A stretch of 64,000 bases of DNA, from assembly GCA_900545725.1 (NCBI GenBank), contig URAI01000002.1, positions 1 through 64,000 of the forward strand. Reading direction: 5' to 3'. Source of the DNA: an uncultured Eubacterium sp. (GTDB taxonomy: Bacteria; Bacillota; Clostridia; Lachnospirales; Lachnospiraceae). Below the pieces are notes generated by a model that saw only the letters and a list, made by a program, of their open reading frames with translations, did not search any database and was not told the DNA's origin. Shown piece by piece: positions 52,501-60,514 of this stretch; positions within the stretch are counted from its first letter, which is position 1; every line of letters starts with the position of its first letter. Both the position numbers and the translations under genes were made by a program.

Positions 52501-54378
52501 ACAAGCATGTGGGATAGAAATGCGATGTATGTAGATACAGCAGCAACAGGTTTCACAGCAGAGAATATTACTATTGAAAATACTTATAATTATACAAATG
52601 GCAATGACCAGCAGGCAGATGCACTTTGTATCGTGGCTGACGAGACACTTTGTGTAAATGTAAGAATAGTAGGATATCAGGATTCACTCCTTACAGATAC
52701 AAGAGTTAAGGGTGCTGATGGAAACTATCTTGTAACAAGACAGTACTTTGACAAGTGTTATATTACAGGTAATGTAGACTTTATCTATGGTGCAGGTACA
52801 TCAGTATTTAATGATTGTGATATCGTTGCAAGATATACACAGTATAAGGCTGATGGTGTATATACAGCAGGTAGAACATATGCAGCGACAAAGTATGGTT
52901 ATACATTTATTAACTGCAGCTTTACAGCAGAAGATGGTGTAGCTGATGGAGCTTACAGAATGGCTCGTCCATGGGGCAAAGATGATTCAACAGTATTCAT
53001 CAATTGTTACCTCGGCAGAGCAATTAATCCTAATGGAGCATATGGTGATATGAGCGGTAACAGCTTTAAGAATGCAAGATTTGCAGAATATTGTTCATAT
53101 GGTCCTGGATATGTTGTAAATAATGACAGACCTCTTCTTTCAAGCAAGCAGGCAGCAGAATATACAACAGCTAATATCATGGGTGACTATGATGTTGAGA
53201 AGGTTATGAACAGCCTTTATAAGAGTGAAGTTGCTAAGGAAGACTTAACAGTTAAAGCAACAGCAGATAAGACAGATGTTACTGTAGGTAATAAAGTTAC
53301 ATTTAAAGCAGAAGCTAATGGCGGAAGCGAAGGATATACATATAAGTTCATCATACATAATACAGATACAGATCAGTGGGCTAAGCTTCAGGATTTCAGT
53401 GCTAACAACACACTTACATGGACAGCAGGCAAGGCTGGAAACAGGGAAATATTTGTAGATGTAAAGGATGTAACAGGCAAGGTAGTAAGAAGCAGTGTAA
53501 TTAAGGTTAAGGTTGCTGCTAAGGCAGAAGCACTTTCTATCAAGGCCACAGCAGATAAGACAACAACAGTTACAGGTGATAAAGTAACAGTTAAGGCTGC
53601 AGCTAATGGTGGAAGTGGAAAGTATACATATAAGTTTATTATCCACAACTTAGATACTAATGAGTGGTTCAAGCTTAAGGACTTTAGTGCAGATAATACA
53701 TTTACATGGACAGCAGGTAAAGTAGGAAACAGAGAGATATTTGTAGATGTAAAGGATGCAACAGGTAAGGTAGTAAGATGTTCAGCTATCAAGATTAAGA
53801 CAACAGCTAAGAGCAATGTATTTGCAGTTAAAGCAACAGCAAGCAAGACTAATACTGTTATAAATGATAAGATAACATTTAAGGCAGAAGCTACAGGTGG
53901 AAGCGGTGTATATGCATATAAGTTTATTGTACATAACACAGTAACTAACAAGTGGTATAAGCTTCAGGACTTCGGTACTAACAGCACACTTACATGGACA
54001 GCAGGTTCTGTTGGAAACAGAGAGTTCTTTATAGATGCTAAGGACGCAACAGGCAAGGTAGTAAGAAGTAAGGCCGTTACAGTAATCACAGCTAAAAAGG
54101 ATCTTGCAGTTACAGCTGGTGTTAATAAGACAACAGCAGTTAAGGGCGACAAGGTTGTAATAAGTTCATCAGCTAATGGTGGTAATGGCAAGTATACTTA
54201 CAGCTATCTTGTACATAATAAGACAACTAACAAGTGGGCAAGACTTCAGGGCTTCGGTTCAAACAGTACACTTACATGGACAGCAGGTGGTACAGGAGAC
54301 AGAGAGTTCTTTGTTGAAGTAAAGGATGCAACAGGTAAGGTAGTAAGAAGTGCAGCAGCTAATGTAGTTGTAAAATAA
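46597..54378 (+). CDS. Secreted multidomain pectinase: PL9 pectate lyase fused to CE8 pectin methylesterase
   Basis: 2593 residues. Signal peptide (cut near VYAADT, ~residue 35). N-terminal beta modules and FN3-like domains (~195-390). A concanavalin-like region (~390-690). PL9 pectate lyase beta-helix (~775-1165): DGFAAKLT with the catalytic Lys, DDGWDLF, GNGFKMGG. Two more carbohydrate-binding-like modules (~1185-1600), then FN3s. CE8 pectin methylesterase (~1887-2170): NGTYNERV, GYQDSLL, GNVDFIYG, ARPWG. Four C-terminal ~97-residue triple-Tyr-like repeats (~2214-2593). The CE8 part removes methyl groups that block the lyase, so both act on one polymer. No LPxTG or SLH anchor is seen. Monocistronic, under the AraC regulator. 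Confidence 0.95.
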   Translation: MKTKKGRKIMSLVMAFLMVVGIMPMDWTARAVYAADTVNYVFDASTETAITSAEKKAAIAAGKYGTSNYYTLSGNVIRANSNTFSAELGLKSDSADFGTLSFTVTGTADVKVVSQSTGGTNVSEMCLYNSKGDKMGAGTVIVTGTASNTETTYKGLTADTYTLQVPTDYDETAHKRGVRILSVTTAQTASGERDPRAEWSKVAAPVIGDITTDGGKVTVPFTMAVGYDGADSVVVTMKDAKGEVAATQIYAKDSTEGSVVFSPKASGNYTFSIVAKREGEEDKAGADKTLEGYALPLATPLFSSATSKGNGSISLVWNEVTEADDYLISYSEDGVTYSEAVKVTDTEYVVTGLTVGKKYTFKLVAERTNPKATSEAAAIEGTATADEQMLWSFSAFGQGVVSDSKSCGYEGNANDGSVTVWDLNSKGKLVPASTDGLSFYYATVPADKNFTLSATVKVDQWTYTNGQEGFGLMAADRVGINGDASVFWNNSYMASATKTEYYVDAQGNVTDDSTASKVTMKLGVGSQEKKGVTKADLANDPTKIPDKFSTKMTTLDTSCAKKGFGTYNILGNYTNADSTFLGTVVENPVTELKLQIQKNNTGYFVSYTDADGKTVTKKYYDTDALQKLDEDNVYVGFYASRTFKMTASDIKLTIVDPKDDAPAEERPVTYVTPNYQILSSTAANNEAYTLKYKGNADGHLVITDKDDNKIADTDVKAGTKYTFDTKLALGNNDYKVEMTPDADYQPSEFEKLSSYDKVTFTHTVSYEKFDTDDIYVTPDASATGKGTKDSPVSIYTAVNYAQPGQNIILAGGTYNLKSTLTIQPGVNGTEDKNITMKAEDSYNRPVLDFGKNCEGLVLAGSYWTCKDFDVTNSANGKDGIRLSGSYCTMDNLQMYKNGNTGLQISRYMSTDTKEDWPSYNHVLNCTSHNNADAGYEDADGFAAKLTIGDGNVFEGCIAHNNADDGWDLFAKAETGPIGSVTIKNSVAYANGYLEDGTDAGNGNGFKMGGSSITGYHKLINSVAFDNKSKGIDSNSCPDIQVSSNTTFNNEGSNIALYTNDAANTDFSASGILSYRTQHTDVNETFKLKGTQDTSKVYQANDYYWNYDGETAHKSNDIINDTFFKSVDTKMDYTTHVYSSEPVTRNEDNSINMNGLLVLTDEAKTALGDGVGGDVNKEVVEPVKPEALKTIWKTQEVGSHTTEGSYAYDDKTGTVTVTGAGSKFDKDNGNDDLYYAYFQSKGEVTVSAKMKVTGKGQAGILVKNSADEANSAAASVYADLSKSQVRYAYHGTEAGGGASNLNANVTTASEDIYVKLVVSNGTAKFYVATKADFSDAVEKVQSINDIDAKTVGFFATEGATAEFSDIKVTSKYDVDGVTNNKVIFDSATGELIPEFTSSKEYSGNYDAGNSFNTSVDGNVLTVEHKRSATVKGNIRDDKGVDYWLFPATSEDRTITADITIKSLDTGTDKQGIAIGQFNAKTGSAMKCDIMHFQKNKVAQHTYSTTAGTGNGGDPKTSIATDVTYTISYAKKGSEVYVTLKDATGATLIDNQVIDLVNDYEDLLAGKEVRYGFAFTGVVADISNVYIKDTEGTILYDMNDYYVAVGVAPEIANAKAVVAEDRKSIDLSWDITKEGSGNVKYSVYVKKDDGEYTKVGDSKVNSFKFAGMTGDGSYTFKIVPAGGDSQGTAIETAAVTYQTPLTSVTLDAKASSKDVVLTWNASEGAESYDVYRKLGSDGTYAVVKNTTELTYTDTDVTAEEPYYYYVIAKNSKNVSNPSDTMQVLTSDGHKGQYVYEKDATVVTVTDKSNDTIFADNASMKLNTNEDVTVKVNINGTLTETKEVKADTETAFEFKNLKQGRNTVELLFTDKDGNTTRKVYNFVSNPKIDMVVDASFDGENGTVKDGYPTYKTVQSAVETVAADNTASKVIFVKNGTYNERVTVTAPFVSILGEDAVKTNIGYAVCVANGNATSMWDRNAMYVDTAATGFTAENITIENTYNYTNGNDQQADALCIVADETLCVNVRIVGYQDSLLTDTRVKGADGNYLVTRQYFDKCYITGNVDFIYGAGTSVFNDCDIVARYTQYKADGVYTAGRTYAATKYGYTFINCSFTAEDGVADGAYRMARPWGKDDSTVFINCYLGRAINPNGAYGDMSGNSFKNARFAEYCSYGPGYVVNNDRPLLSSKQAAEYTTANIMGDYDVEKVMNSLYKSEVAKEDLTVKATADKTDVTVGNKVTFKAEANGGSEGYTYKFIIHNTDTDQWAKLQDFSANNTLTWTAGKAGNREIFVDVKDVTGKVVRSSVIKVKVAAKAEALSIKATADKTTTVTGDKVTVKAAANGGSGKYTYKFIIHNLDTNEWFKLKDFSADNTFTWTAGKVGNREIFVDVKDATGKVVRCSAIKIKTTAKSNVFAVKATASKTNTVINDKITFKAEATGGSGVYAYKFIVHNTVTNKWYKLQDFGTNSTLTWTAGSVGNREFFIDAKDATGKVVRSKAVTVITAKKDLAVTAGVNKTTAVKGDKVVISSSANGGNGKYTYSYLVHNKTTNKWARLQGFGSNSTLTWTAGGTGDREFFVEVKDATGKVVRSAAANVVVK

Positions 54379-54437
54379 GTATTACTTAAATACTTAGATA
54401 TAAATAATATTAACGATGAAAATATAATATTATTTCA

Positions 54438-54472
54438 AAGAGAGACAGTGGTATATGCTGTCTCTCTTTTTT
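54438..54472 (+). terminator. Terminator of the pectinase gene
   Basis: AAGAGAGACAG pairs with CTGTCTCTCTT around a 9-nt loop, followed by T. The 54473-54731 stretch after it holds no gene. Confidence 0.9.
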
Positions 54473-54731
54473 GCGAGTATAGGTATTGGTATTTCAAAAA
54501 TAGTAAATTTAATATATTTAGCTGTCAAAATGTTGACTTTTATATGACTAAAAATTAACATTATAGTGCTGATATTAATATTTTTTGTAGGGATTATAAT
54601 GAATTGGCTATTTTTTCCTGGTGGAACAAATAGTCTCTGATGACAGAAGAAAATTGACCTTTGCAAATTTTTTTAGTATTTTAAGCAAAGTGGCTTAGAA
54701 ATAAGAGTTAGTTTTAGGAATGGAGATTAGT

Positions 54732-55292
54732 ATGTATATAATAGCAGGACTGGGTAATCCGGGAACGGAATATATGGGAACAAGACATAATGCAGGATTT
54801 TCTGTAATAGATGAATTGGCAGATAAATATAATATAAGTGTGGATATGGCAAAGCATAAGGGTCTTATAGGCAAGGGTGCTATTGAGGGAAATAAGGTTA
54901 TCCTTGTAAAGCCTATGACATATATGAATAATTCGGGTGAATGCATAAGAGAGGTAATGGATTATTATAAAGCTGATATAGATGACCTTATAGTAGTATT
55001 TGATGATATAAGCCTTATACCTGGGAAGCTTCGCATTAGGGCAAAGGGAAGTGCAGGCGGACATAATGGTATTAAGAGTATCATTGCACATCTTGGAAGT
55101 GATAAGTTTAAGCGTGTCAAGTTCGGAGTAGGAGATAAGCCTAAGGGCTGGGATCTTGCAGACTGGGTGCTTGGGAAATTTCCGCAGGAACTATATGCGG
55201 ATTTAAGAGCCGGTAATGAGAGGGCATGTGAGGCTATAGAATGTATAATGTCAGAGGGTGTTACAAATGCAATGAATAAGTATAATGGCTAG
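54732..55292 (+). CDS. pth: Peptidyl-tRNA hydrolase
   Basis: 186 residues: MYIIAGLGNPGTEYMGTRHNAGF (in parts), KPMTYMNNSGE and HNGIKSIIAHLGSD with the catalytic His in RHNAGF. It releases peptides from stalled peptidyl-tRNA. The family normally starts right at MxxIxGLGNPG, which supports ATG 54732; GGAG (54722-54725) is 6 nt before. ATG 54720 is inside the RBS. Followed by mfd, a common Firmicute order. Confidence 0.97.
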   Translation: MYIIAGLGNPGTEYMGTRHNAGFSVIDELADKYNISVDMAKHKGLIGKGAIEGNKVILVKPMTYMNNSGECIREVMDYYKADIDDLIVVFDDISLIPGKLRIRAKGSAGGHNGIKSIIAHLGSDKFKRVKFGVGDKPKGWDLADWVLGKFPQELYADLRAGNERACEAIECIMSEGVTNAMNKYNG

Positions 55293-55328
55293 CCCGGCTA
55301 TAATAATCTCCATTTTGCAGACATGTTC

Positions 55329-55412
55329 TAATGCCAGATAAATCGCAGGTGTCACAAATAGCTCTTATCGGAGAGCCAAATCTGACATTTGGCCGCGATT
55401 CTTCTGGCATTA
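55329..55412 (+). repeat. 84-bp imperfect palindrome between pth and mfd
   Basis: TAATGCCAGA-ta-AATCGC (55329-55346) pairs with GCGATT-ct-TCTGGCATTA (55395-55412), with an inner GCTCT/AGAGC stem. There is no strong T-run on the plus strand, so read-through to mfd is possible. Confidence 0.75.
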
Positions 55413-55438
55413 AAAATGCCTGCGGAATGGGGATTAGT

Positions 55439-55468
55439 GTGAACAATATAAAAAGAGAGGAGGCATAA
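55439..55468 (+). CDS. Possible 9-codon leader ORF overlapping the mfd ribosome-binding site
   Basis: GTG 55439 to TAA 55466-55468 encodes MNNIKREEA. It is preceded by AATGGGG at the same spacing seen at real starts (pth, the CpsD-like gene). Its last codons contain the GAGGAGG that serves mfd 3 nt further on. It could couple or gate mfd translation; it may be chance. Confidence 0.25.
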   Translation: MNNIKREEA

Positions 55469-55471
55469 CAG

Positions 55472-58400
55472 ATGAAAACATTTTATGACCCCATACTTTC
55501 CATGGCAGGCATGGAGCAGATTAATAAAATCCTTAAAGAAAACACCGGACATATTATGGTAAGTGGGTGTATTGATACGCAGAAAGTGCATTTTGTACAT
55601 GCAATAGCTGGGAATTACAGATATAAAGTAATAATCACAAGTGATGAGAGTAAGGCAAGGCAGATTCAGGAAGATTGTTTGTTTTTTAACAGAAATAGTA
55701 TGTATTATCCGGCAAAGGATTTTATATTTTATAGTGCAGATATTCATGGTAATCAGATTGTTGGGGAACGTCTAAGATGCATTGACAGGATGATTAATAC
55801 AAAAAGTGAAGATATGCTTACCATAGTTACGACTATAGATGGCTGTGCAGATATGCTTATGTCATATGATAAGTATATAAGATATACGATAGAATTTAAA
55901 CAGGATGATATTCTTGATGTTGAAAAGCTTGCAAAAGCACTTGTAAATATAGGTTATGAAAGATGTGGAATGATAGAGACACCGGGACAGTTTGCAATAA
56001 GAGGCGGAATTATTGATATATTTTCACATACGGACGAGGTTCCTGTAAGAATTGAATTGTGGGATGATGAGATAGATTCAATCCGTACATTTGATGTGTC
56101 CAGCCAGCGTTCTATAGAAAAGATAAAAAGCTACAGGGTATTTCCTGCAACTGAATGTATATTTTCGGAAGAAGAGATTGAAGCAGGAATGGAGAGGATA
56201 AGAAAAGAAAGTGAAGAACAGTTAAAGGCATTTGGCGTGGATAAAAGAAAAAAAGACCAGAAGATGCTTGATGCTATTAACCGCGTAAGAAAAAATATTT
56301 ACGACCTTGAAAGGATAAAAGATTATAGTAAATTCTTTGGAATGTTTGAAAGTGAACCATCGAATTTTCTGGAATATTTTCCGGTTAGTGACACACTGTT
56401 TGTGTTAGATGAGCCTAACAGACTCAGGGAGAGAATGGAGCTGGTTGAATATGAATATGAAGACAGTATGAAGAATCGTCTTGAGGGTGGATATGTACTT
56501 CCTGGACAGACTCATATGCTTAATGGAATTGACAGCATATATGCTTTATTATCACAAAGAAGAGTCGTGCTTTTATCTGCACTCGATTATAAACCGGCAG
56601 GATTTACTGAAGCTGACAGAATGAGGATAGATGCAAGAAGTATAAGTTCTTATAATAATAGTTTTGAATATCTTGCAGATGATATAAAAAAATATAAAAG
56701 AAACCGTTATAAGATAGTGCTTGTATGTAATTCGAGAACGAGAGCATTAAGAATAGCTGAGGATTTAAAAGATCAGGATATAGATGCATTTTTTAGTGAG
56801 GATTATGACAAGGAGATAATTCCGGGAACCGTAATGGTAACTTATGGAAGCCTGCATAATGGTTTTGAATATCCGCTGCTGGGGTTTGTAGTTATTACGG
56901 AAAATGATATATTTACCGGCAAAAAGAAGAAAAAGTTAAAAAAGAAAAAGTATGAAGGCAAGGCAATCGCCCAGTTTAATGAGCTTAATATGGGGGATTA
57001 TGTCGTACATGAAAATTATGGCGTCGGTATATATCGTGGAATTGAAAAGATTCAGGTAGATGGAAGCGAAAAGGATTATATAAAAATTGAATATGGTGAT
57101 GGAAGTGACCTTTATATTCTTGTTACACAGCTTGACAGATTACAAAAATATGCTGCCTCAGATACGGAAAAGAAGCCGAAGCTTAACAAATTAGGCACGC
57201 AGGACTGGAATAAGACGAAATCTAAGGTCCATGGAGCTGTTGAAGAGGTTGCAAAAGATCTGGTAGCCTTATATGCAGCAAGACAGAATGAAAAAGGATA
57301 TCAGTTTGGTGCAGATACCGTATGGCAGCAGGAGTTTGAAGAGATGTTCCCTTATGAAGAGACACAGGATCAGCTTACAGCCATAGAAGATACCAAAAGG
57401 GATATGGAAAGTACAAGAATAATGGACAGGCTTATATGTGGTGACGTAGGCTATGGAAAGACAGAGATAGCTATAAGGGCGGCATTTAAGGCTGTACAGG
57501 AGGGAAAGCAGGTGGCATATCTTGTGCCGACAACAATTCTTGCCCAGCAGATATATAATACGTTTGAACAGAGAATGAAAAACTTTCCGGTCACTGTAGC
57601 ACAGCTTTCAAGCTTTAGAACGTCTAAGGAGATAAAGGAAGACCTTAAGGAGTTAAAAAAAGGCTTTGTGGATATTGTGATTGGAACTCACAGATTATTA
57701 TCTAAGGATGTTGAATTTAAGGATTTGGGACTTCTTATTATAGATGAGGAGCAAAGATTTGGTGTAACGCATAAGGAAAAGATTAAAAAACTTAAAAATA
57801 ACATAGACGTATTGACCTTAAGTGCTACACCGATACCGAGGACCCTTCACATGAGCCTGGTTGGAATAAGAGATATGAGCGTGCTTGAAGAGCCTCCGGT
57901 TGACAGACTTCCTATACAGACATTTGTTACAGAACATAATGATGAGATGATACGGGAAGCCATTAACAGGGAGCTTGCAAGAAACGGTCAGGTGTATTAT
58001 GTATACAACCGTGTAAGAAGTATTGATGAGGTTGCAGCACATTTACAGGAGCTTGTACCGGATGCAAATGTAGCTTATGCACATGGTCAGATGGATAAGC
58101 GTATGCTTGAAAAGATTATGTATGAATTTATAAATGGAGAGATAGATGTGCTTGTATCAACAACTATTATTGAGACTGGTGTTGATATATCAAATGTTAA
58201 TACAATGATTATAGAGGATGCCGACAAATTCGGACTGTCGCAGTTATATCAGCTTCGTGGACGTGTTGGAAGAAGTAACAGAACATCTTATGCATTTCTT
58301 TTATACAGGCGTGACAGAATGATAACAGAAGTTGCAGAGAAAAGATTAAGTGCCATAAGGGAATTTTCAGACCTCGGCTCAGGCTTTAAGATTGCCATGA

Positions 58401-59053
58401 AAGACCTTGAGATAAGAGGTGCGGGAAATGTGCTTGGAAGGTCACAGCATGGTCATATGGCAGCAGTTGGATATGATTTATATTGTAAAATGCTTAATCA
58501 GGCTGTAAATGAATTAAAAGGCATAAAAAACGAATATTCTTTTGAAACGAGTGTAGACCTTACAGTAGATGCATTTATACCATCGACATATATAAAAAGC
58601 GAATATCAGAAGCTGGATGTATATAAGCGTATTGCAGCAATTGAAAATGATGACGAACTTGCAGATATGGAGGATGAGCTTACGGACCGCTATGGTTCTC
58701 TTCCAGAGTGTGCTGCTAATCTTTTAAAGATAGCACTTATAAAAACAATTGCACACAAAATAGGAATTATAGAGATAAAGGGAGGTATAGATACATCCTC
58801 ACAGCCATCAGTATGGAGAACTACAATAAGCATATCACCAAAGGCAGAAATAGATGCGGATAAAATAGATGAATTTGTGCAGCAGTACAGGGGGGCATTG
58901 ATATTTAAAATAGATAGAGAACCTATGTTTATCTGGCGTGTGACAAGAAAAAAATATGGGAATGCACCGGAATATCTAAAAGGTTTAAGACAGCTTATTG
59001 ATGATATGTATAACAAACTTGTGACAGATGATAAAGCAACAGATAATAAATAA
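55472..59053 (+). CDS. mfd: Transcription-repair coupling factor
   Basis: 1193 residues. UvrB-homology region at the N-terminus (GQFAIRGGIIDIF), CarD-like RNA polymerase-interacting domain (GDYVVHENYGVGIYRGIEKI, in parts), helicase with Walker A CGDVGYGKTEIAIRAA, DEEQRFG, TLSATPIPRT, motif VI QLRGRVGRSNRTSYA, and the C-terminal TRCF domain. It removes stalled RNA polymerase and recruits UvrA. RBS GAGGAGG. Downstream of pth, as in Bacillus. Confidence 0.97.
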   Translation: MKTFYDPILSMAGMEQINKILKENTGHIMVSGCIDTQKVHFVHAIAGNYRYKVIITSDESKARQIQEDCLFFNRNSMYYPAKDFIFYSADIHGNQIVGERLRCIDRMINTKSEDMLTIVTTIDGCADMLMSYDKYIRYTIEFKQDDILDVEKLAKALVNIGYERCGMIETPGQFAIRGGIIDIFSHTDEVPVRIELWDDEIDSIRTFDVSSQRSIEKIKSYRVFPATECIFSEEEIEAGMERIRKESEEQLKAFGVDKRKKDQKMLDAINRVRKNIYDLERIKDYSKFFGMFESEPSNFLEYFPVSDTLFVLDEPNRLRERMELVEYEYEDSMKNRLEGGYVLPGQTHMLNGIDSIYALLSQRRVVLLSALDYKPAGFTEADRMRIDARSISSYNNSFEYLADDIKKYKRNRYKIVLVCNSRTRALRIAEDLKDQDIDAFFSEDYDKEIIPGTVMVTYGSLHNGFEYPLLGFVVITENDIFTGKKKKKLKKKKYEGKAIAQFNELNMGDYVVHENYGVGIYRGIEKIQVDGSEKDYIKIEYGDGSDLYILVTQLDRLQKYAASDTEKKPKLNKLGTQDWNKTKSKVHGAVEEVAKDLVALYAARQNEKGYQFGADTVWQQEFEEMFPYEETQDQLTAIEDTKRDMESTRIMDRLICGDVGYGKTEIAIRAAFKAVQEGKQVAYLVPTTILAQQIYNTFEQRMKNFPVTVAQLSSFRTSKEIKEDLKELKKGFVDIVIGTHRLLSKDVEFKDLGLLIIDEEQRFGVTHKEKIKKLKNNIDVLTLSATPIPRTLHMSLVGIRDMSVLEEPPVDRLPIQTFVTEHNDEMIREAINRELARNGQVYYVYNRVRSIDEVAAHLQELVPDANVAYAHGQMDKRMLEKIMYEFINGEIDVLVSTTIIETGVDISNVNTMIIEDADKFGLSQLYQLRGRVGRSNRTSYAFLLYRRDRMITEVAEKRLSAIREFSDLGSGFKIAMKDLEIRGAGNVLGRSQHGHMAAVGYDLYCKMLNQAVNELKGIKNEYSFETSVDLTVDAFIPSTYIKSEYQKLDVYKRIAAIENDDELADMEDELTDRYGSLPECAANLLKIALIKTIAHKIGIIEIKGGIDTSSQPSVWRTTISISPKAEIDADKIDEFVQQYRGALIFKIDREPMFIWRVTRKKYGNAPEYLKGLRQLIDDMYNKLVTDDKATDNK

Positions 59054-59076
59054 GAAATAAAATCGTGATTATTCCC

Positions 59077-59129
59077 TTGATTTTTTCTATTAGTGTGCTA
59101 TAATACTTTAAAGTTTAACGCTTTAAAGT
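59077..59129 (+). promoter_or_regulatory. Promoter with two CTTTAAAG operator-like palindromes
   Basis: TTGATT (59077-59082), 16 nt, TATAAT (59099-59104). Directly after the -10 come ACTTTAAAGT (59105-59114) and GCTTTAAAGT (59120-59129), each with a perfect 8-bp palindrome, 15 bp apart. This is the arrangement of a repressor blocking transcription start. Confidence 0.7.
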
Positions 59130-59153
59130 GAAAAAAATGGAGGATGGATAAAG

Positions 59154-60128
59154 ATGCAAAAGAAAGGTGAATTAGTATCATACAGACCTGATATTAAGGT
59201 GGTAGACTGTACATTAAGAGACGGTGGTATTGTAAACGATTTTAAATTTGATGATGAATTTGTAAAAGACCTGTATAAGGCTAACATAGCAGCAGGTGTT
59301 GATTATATGGAATTTGGTTATAAGGCATCTAAAGAGATATTTAATGTTGAGGACTTTGGCAAGTGGAAGTTCTGCGATGAAGAGAGTATCAGAGAAATAG
59401 TAGGTGATAATGATACAGATTTAAAGATTGCTGTTATGGCAGATGTAGGAAGAACAGATTATAAGAAGGATATAATACCTAAAAAAGACAGTGTTATAGA
59501 TATGATTCGTGTTGCAACATATGTCAATACAATACCGGCAGCAATAGAGATGATTAATTATTGTGCTGATTTAGGTTATGAGGTTACAATCAATATTATG
59601 GCTGTATCAACAGCAAGTGAAAAAGATCTTGACCTTGCACTTGATATGTTAGGTCAGAGTAAGGCAAGTGTAATCTATCTTGTAGACAGTTATGGTTCAT
59701 TATATCCTGAGCAGATAAGGGAATTTGCAAAGAAGTACTTAAAAGTGGCAGAAAAATATGGAAAGAGCATAGGTATACATGCTCATAATAACCAGCAGCT
59801 TGCATTTGCCAATACAATTGAAAGCTGTGTAATGGGAGTAAGTTATCTTGATGCAACAATGAGCGGTATGGGAAGAGGAGCTGGTAACTGTTATATGGAG
59901 CTTCTCATGGGCTTTTTAAGAAATCCAAAGTATAGCATTAATCCTGTATTAAAGTTTGTTGAAAAACATATGCTTCCTTTGAAAGCGTCAGATATAGTAT
60001 GGGGCTGTGATGTGCAGTATATGCTTACAGGACAGCAGAACCAGCATCCTCGTTCAGCTATGGCATTTACAGCGGATAAAAGGACTGATTATTTTAACTT
60101 CTATCAGACACTTCTTGACAGGGAGTAA
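59154..60128 (+). CDS. DRE-TIM (HMG-CoA lyase-like) aldolase
   Basis: 324 residues of the HMGL-like TIM barrel. The DRE motif is VVDCTLRDGG (Asp/Arg), and the metal ligands are HAHNNQQLAF (two His) near the C-terminal side. The closest named group is 4-hydroxy-2-oxovalerate/isopropylmalate-synthase-like aldolases. The C-terminal communication domain of IPMS/MhpE is absent or short. It is not in a meta-cleavage cluster, so the substrate is unknown. GGAGG lies ~10 nt before the ATG. Confidence 0.85.
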   Translation: MQKKGELVSYRPDIKVVDCTLRDGGIVNDFKFDDEFVKDLYKANIAAGVDYMEFGYKASKEIFNVEDFGKWKFCDEESIREIVGDNDTDLKIAVMADVGRTDYKKDIIPKKDSVIDMIRVATYVNTIPAAIEMINYCADLGYEVTINIMAVSTASEKDLDLALDMLGQSKASVIYLVDSYGSLYPEQIREFAKKYLKVAEKYGKSIGIHAHNNQQLAFANTIESCVMGVSYLDATMSGMGRGAGNCYMELLMGFLRNPKYSINPVLKFVEKHMLPLKASDIVWGCDVQYMLTGQQNQHPRSAMAFTADKRTDYFNFYQTLLDRE

Positions 60129-60215
60129 TCGCAGCAGTGTAACTATATATTGTAAAATATCTGACCAATCTGCTGTTTGAAGTGTACAGAATAATTGCAG
60201 CAGTATAATTATATA
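60126..60215 (+). repeat. Two imperfect 24-bp direct repeats after the aldolase gene
   Basis: The unit at 60126-60149 recurs at 60192-60215 with three mismatches; its core is GCAGCAGTRTAA. Hairpins AGCTGTGTG/CATACAGCT (60214-60254) and GTTTTA-GCAG/CTGC-TTATAAAAC follow. The region to 60329 holds no gene. Confidence 0.65.
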
Positions 60216-60329
60216 GCTGTGTGTCGGATGGCATATTGTCAGAGGGCATACAGCTATTGTTTTAGCAGAATAAATAACTGCTTATAAAACAATTTATAAT
60301 TATAAAAAATAAATAAATAAATAACGATA

Positions 60330-60358
60330 TTGACTTTAATATATCATAGCGGTAAAAT
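60330..60358 (+). promoter_or_regulatory. ilvE promoter and 150-nt leader
   Basis: TTGACT (60330-60335), 17 nt, TAAAAT (60353-60358). Transcription would start near 60365, leaving a ~150-nt leader with the hairpin GGAATG-ttta-CATTCC. No T-box (no GGTGGTACCGCG-like antiterminator) was found. Confidence 0.65.
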
Positions 60359-60514
60359 ACAACTTAAGCGTGGAATGTTTACATTCCGGTGTATAAAAAG
60401 AATTGACCTGAAAGACGGACAATATCTGTACAAGTGCTACGGTTCGTGGCTATGTGGGTAAATGTGGCTTGGAACGGTAACATTTATAATAATGACGGAA
60501 GGAAGTAGTGTAAA

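Noticed and set aside
53245..53951. Long minus-strand frames opposite the pectinase repeats
   Set aside because: They are shadows produced by the biased codon use of the repeat region.
60365..60514. T-box or known riboswitch before ilvE
   Set aside because: No T-box sequence, specifier loop or antiterminator could be found.
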